A DNA stretch of 64,000 nucleotides from Acorus gramineus. Its lineage: Eukaryota > Streptophyta > Magnoliopsida > Acorales > Acoraceae. The notes beneath the pieces were generated by a model. It ran no database searches. It was not told where the DNA came from and saw only the letters and a program-made list of their open reading frames with translations. The stretch covers positions 27,834,311 to 27,898,310 of the forward strand of contig CM060849.1 in the NCBI GenBank assembly GCA_030737835.1. Reading direction: 5' to 3'. This document shows positions 60,594 to 64,000 of the stretch, in pieces; the stretch's first letter is position 1; every line of letters begins with the position of its first letter. A program made the translations under genes and the position numbers.

Positions 60594-62252
60594 ATGAACG
60601 ATGATGAAGACCCAAGTAGTAGCAATGGTGGTCGGGCTTCAAAGAAACAGAAGACAATGAGGATCCCCCGAAGAGGACTTGGGGTTGCTCAGCTTGAGAA
60701 ATTGAGGCTGGAGGAGGTGGAGAAACAACAGAACAATCAAATCCAAGGCTCTGTTACTACTAATACTGTCACTGCTTCACTGTATTCTCTGCCACCACCA
60801 ACAAGGCTGCATAATCAAAAGAGTTTCTTGTTTTCAGATCTGAACAATGTGAATGGCATGAAAGACTATTTGAGTTCATCTTCTTCGTCGGCGCGACGAC
60901 CTTCGCTGCCTGTTCCGTTACCTGCTTTCAGTAATCTCCATATGGAGCCCCCTTCAAACCAAAGTTCTAGTGGCAACAAACTGATAGAAGAAGAGAAGGT
61001 ATATGTCTGCTTTCATGTCTTTTAAGGCCTTTGTAAACGAGTTTGAGAAATGGTTTTTCATTTAAAACAGTTTTTGAAAACAGCTTTTTGTTTAAGCATT
61101 TTTTTATCACATTCTTAAAAAATTGTTTTTTTTATAACTAAAAATTATCTGGGGGCAATTACTTAAACCCCATCCCATTAAAAAATTCTTTTTTTTTTTT
61201 TCTGGGATCATCCCCTCCCTTCTTCCATAATTTTTTTTTTCTTCACGGTGGGTGACTGAAGAATGGTGGGGCCAAACACCTCCAAAATTAAATTTTCTTC
61301 TTCTAAAAAGTTTGATTCTTGTAAAAGCACAGTATTCAAAAACGGATTAAACTCATTCTCAAATAGTACCTCAGTCATCCCTAATTGTTTAGGTCCTAAA
61401 TGGAGTATATGATTTCTCTAATTCAATATATATTAGGTTATGAGTATATACTCCGAATATGAAAGCATAAGAAAGAATGCATTCAATTCATTCAAATATA
61501 TATTTCATTTTCTGTGAAGTTATCTACTTTCATAGACATGGTTTGCAAGGCTGCAAAGATGATTCTCTAACTCAAGTTTGTCTAATAAAATGGTGTTCTT
61601 TAACAATAAAACAAGAGCATTGTCATGGTCTTTCCAGGTAGAAAATTCCACAATTCAATGGAAATTCCTTCCCTTTGGAGGCGTGTTTTCGAGGGGTCTA
61701 CCACCTTCACCATATCTGTCACACAGTCCAGATGTTCACATACCATGTATTCCAAGCTTCAGACCAAGGATTCCAGGTTTCAGGTTCACAAAAAAGACTC
61801 CTGCTCATCATTTGATCATGTAATTAATTACCATTAGCAAATGTTAATTGTGCGCACTATGTGAAACCAGAGAAACTGATCATTCGACATCAAATGGAGG
61901 GTCCATCAATCTCACTATGATTCCTGGAAATCCATCCTCAAAACCTCATGATTCAGACTTCCCTACATATCAAGTAAAGACTCTCTTTAAGGAAAACATT
62001 TTTGGCATGTATCAGTGACTCTAAAGTTTCTGCTAACACTCAGATTCAAAATTCTTGGTTCTATTGGAACAGGAAAATGTGAATGAACCATTCCCAGTTC
62101 CATTCTACAGATTCTTGCCAATGAGTAACGGCACGGATGAGGCTGCCTTGGATCACCAAACACGCGCCAGTGGCTCTGTTGGGGCCGCCTCAGATCAACA
62201 AATGGACGAGGCTCCCGTAACAGAGAAGATCGATCTTACCCTGAGGCTCTGA
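60594..62252 (+). CDS. SPEAR/TIE-type EAR-motif transcriptional co-repressor
   Basis: Member of the SPOROCYTELESS-like family. TIE proteins bridge CIN-TCP factors to TOPLESS co-repressors in the nucleus. Four exons: 60594-60998, 61638-61819, 61871-61973, 62073-62252, with GT/AG borders and consistent phase, giving 289 residues. The N-terminus is acidic then basic (GGRASKKQKTMRIPRRGLG), and the family motif RRGLGVAQLEKLRLEE sits at about 26-41. The middle is Ser/Pro-rich, with SPDVHIPCIPSFRPRIPGFR in exon 2. The protein ends in an EAR motif, KIDLTLRL. Exon 1 and exon 4 are secure; the small exon 3 and the exon 2 donor are inferred from splice sites and an open frame. The exact subgroup is not certain. 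It is about 43 kb from the TCP gene whose family it represses, and convergent with the exchanger gene. Confidence 0.88.
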
Positions 62253-62455
62253 TGGTAGTCTGTAATTCATGTGAACATAGGATCTAAAGCTCTTGTTAGC
62301 CTTTATTAGTTTCTTTTTTTCTTTTTTTTTTTTATGGGTGTGAAAATGAAATGAGGGATCTGAATTCTGAGCACACTTGATAGTGAGGGAAAGGAAGGAG
62401 AGTTTGATTGAAATTTTTAGTCCTTTTGTGATGTTGAATTCTTTATGTTACAGAT

Positions 62456-62481
62456 TCTCTCTCTCTCTCTCTCTCTCTCTT
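62456..62481. repeat. (TC)13 microsatellite
   Basis: Pure TC dinucleotide run about 200 bases after the SPEAR/TIE stop codon, probably in its 3' untranslated region. Confidence 0.9.
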
Positions 62482-63558
62482 CTTGTTGTGGGGTCCAACA
62501 TCTGATGTTTTGATCAAATATACCCAAATATTTTGATGTTATGGAATAAAGAGCCCGTTTTACTGTTTTGGTTAAGACAAAAGCTTGTGATTCAAATGTG
62601 AGTAATTGGCTAGCATTTCGAAGCACTCTATGATTAATTTTTGCGTGCCCCAATTTCAACCTTATATGTGTCGATAGTTTCTATCAATGTATATGATCAC
62701 ATTAACAAAGCATATTTTTCAAAATAAATTTTTTACATTTTGTTATAAATGCATCAATGCAATTCATTAGAGTATATACTTCATTTTTTTTTATAAAAAC
62801 ATATACCTCATTAGATGATGTATACTATTTTTAAAAAATTCAAAACACATGTAGACTGAAAATAGAGCCGGATGTAACATTATCCTTAATTTTTATATAT
62901 ATAATATCAAATTTTGCAGTTTTAAGGTCTCCAAACGCTCCTTTAAAAGCAATATTTTATAAGAACAATTGTATTTCTTATTTATAAGAACAATTTGTTG
63001 TCACATTTTAATCACATTCAAGGCTGGCAAGTAAATAAAATATATCAATTTTGCACCAGAGTATCAATAACAAATCCACCCACATAAGACATTGCCGAAC
63101 ATTCCATAATCTACCTCTATATGATAATGAAGATTTTGAGCTATCAGTCAAATATATCCAGCCAATATGGAATTCCCTGTAAATTTAAAATGCACATACA
63201 TGAATTTGAATATATTAGTTTGATACTGGCATGAAAGGCTCAAAATAGGTGCATAGTTTAACTATAACATCTAACAAAAAATAAATTTAGAGCCACAAAA
63301 GCATCAAACCTAGGGAGTTTCAGGACCAGATTGAATAAATAGTACAGGATTCCTACATACATACTCTCAACTTACAGGGACCACATATTTCCCAAAATAT
63401 AATTTCTACATTCACTCTCAAAAAAAAAAAAAAAAAAAACCACATATTTCCCTGGCTTGTATGCAAGGCAATAACAGGAATATTATAGCAAACAACGATA
63501 CCGGAAAATGTTTGTCATCATCACCTCAGCTGATTATATTCAATTTAGAGGAAGAAGT
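62482..63558. other. Between convergent SPEAR/TIE and exchanger genes
   Basis: AT-rich, holding the reversed dispersed repeat (about 62690-62880) and an 18-base poly-A at 63422. The part nearest 63558 is presumably the 3' untranslated region of the exchanger gene. No coding segment. Confidence 0.4.
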
Positions 63559-63807
63559 TTATGACCACCCAGCAAGGTAGTCAAGAACGTAGACGAGTAC
63601 CAGGGACAGCGGATAAAACAGGAACGCGATGAAACACATCCAGAGAGAGAACGTGATACGGAAGCTAGCAAACAGGCCCATCACCACGGAAACAATGAGA
63701 ATCACGAGCACCTCGGCCGAGAAGTCCCAAACCAGGTGTCGCACATAAACAAGAGCCAAAAAGACAGCCAAACAAAGAATGTTGTTCATGGTCACAGCCC
63801 CGTATAT
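63559..63807 (-). CDS. Last exon of an NCL-type Na+/Ca2+ exchanger (partial)
   Basis: 82 codons and a stop, entered in phase 0 after acceptor TTGTGCTACAG. The peptide is nearly all membrane: NNILCLAVFLALVYVRHLVW, then SAEVLVILIVSVVMGLFASF, then LWMCFIAFLFYPLSLVLVYV, ending LDYLAGWS. This matches the C-terminal end of the plant EF-hand NCL exchangers of the tonoplast or plasma membrane, which take part in Na+/Ca2+ homeostasis and salt response. The rest of the gene, including the EF hands and first exchanger repeat, lies beyond the right edge; 63808-64000 is intron. Identification rests on one exon. Confidence 0.82.
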   Translation of the reverse strand: MYGAVTMNNILCLAVFLALVYVRHLVWDFSAEVLVILIVSVVMGLFASFRITFSLWMCFIAFLFYPLSLVLVYVLDYLAGWS

Positions 63808-64000
63808 CTGTAGCACAAAAAAGAAAAATGTATCCACCATTAGCTTACGTGCTGTATTATTTTGTTGTATGTAGCACACAAATCATCATTCAGTATATTA
63901 ACATTTCTGAAATGAACAGATTATCCTTCAAGAACACAAATATGATGCAATGAGCACTGTAATTGACATAAATATTGATCAGTTTTGCAAAAATATGGAT

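Noticed and set aside
1-64000. CRISPR arrays, bacterial operons or viral coding genes
   Set aside because: None seen; the window is plant nuclear DNA and repeats are transposons, minisatellites or microsatellites.

Overview
This is nuclear DNA from a flowering plant. Every recognisable gene has plant families and plant splice structure, the intergenic space is AT-rich, and it is full of plant-type transposons. The species cannot be named from the sequence. Gene density is low: seven protein genes and one tRNA in 64 kb.

Layout. 2.5-3.9 kb (-): Nudix hydrolase of the NUDT15/NUDT22 CoA-diphosphatase type, four exons. 6.6 kb (+): tRNA with anticodon TAT, followed by a 660-bp tandem duplication whose breakpoint lies in the anticodon loop. 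9.5-13.5 kb (+): IQ67-domain calmodulin-binding protein close to IQD9/IQD10. 15.8-16.9 kb (-): CIN-class TCP transcription factor (TCP3/TCP4 type) with a miR319 target site. 18-43 kb: about 25 kb with no recognised gene, built largely from MULE-type elements (several with 9-bp target duplications and very long inverted arms), hAT MITEs (8-bp duplications), other foldbacks and a 2.7-kb tandem segmental duplication. 44.1-44.8 kb (+): intronless ATL-type RING-H2 E3 ligase. 45.9-49.0 kb: a TAA-flanked inverted-repeat element holding a short Copia-like LTR element. 49-53.7 kb: more MULEs, a hAT MITE, a solo-LTR-like remnant and a minisatellite. 55.6-56.8 kb (-): X8/CBM43 GPI-anchored protein gene with an in-frame stop between its signal peptide and its X8 domain. 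60.6-62.3 kb (+): SPEAR/TIE-type EAR-motif co-repressor. 63.6 kb (-): last exon of an NCL-type Na+/Ca2+ exchanger running off the window.

How the genes relate. The TCP and the SPEAR/TIE gene belong to families known to act together: TIE proteins bind CIN-TCPs and recruit TOPLESS through their EAR motif, while miR319 limits the same TCPs. From memory of Arabidopsis locus numbers, the gene order here joins pieces that are split there among paralogous segments: NUDT22-IQD9-TIE4 (At2g33980/33990/34010), NUDT15-TIE3 (At1g28960/29010), TCP4-IQD10 (At3g15030/15050) and NCL-TCP3 (At1g53210/53230). The window therefore looks like a little-fractionated version of an ancestral block, expanded by transposons.
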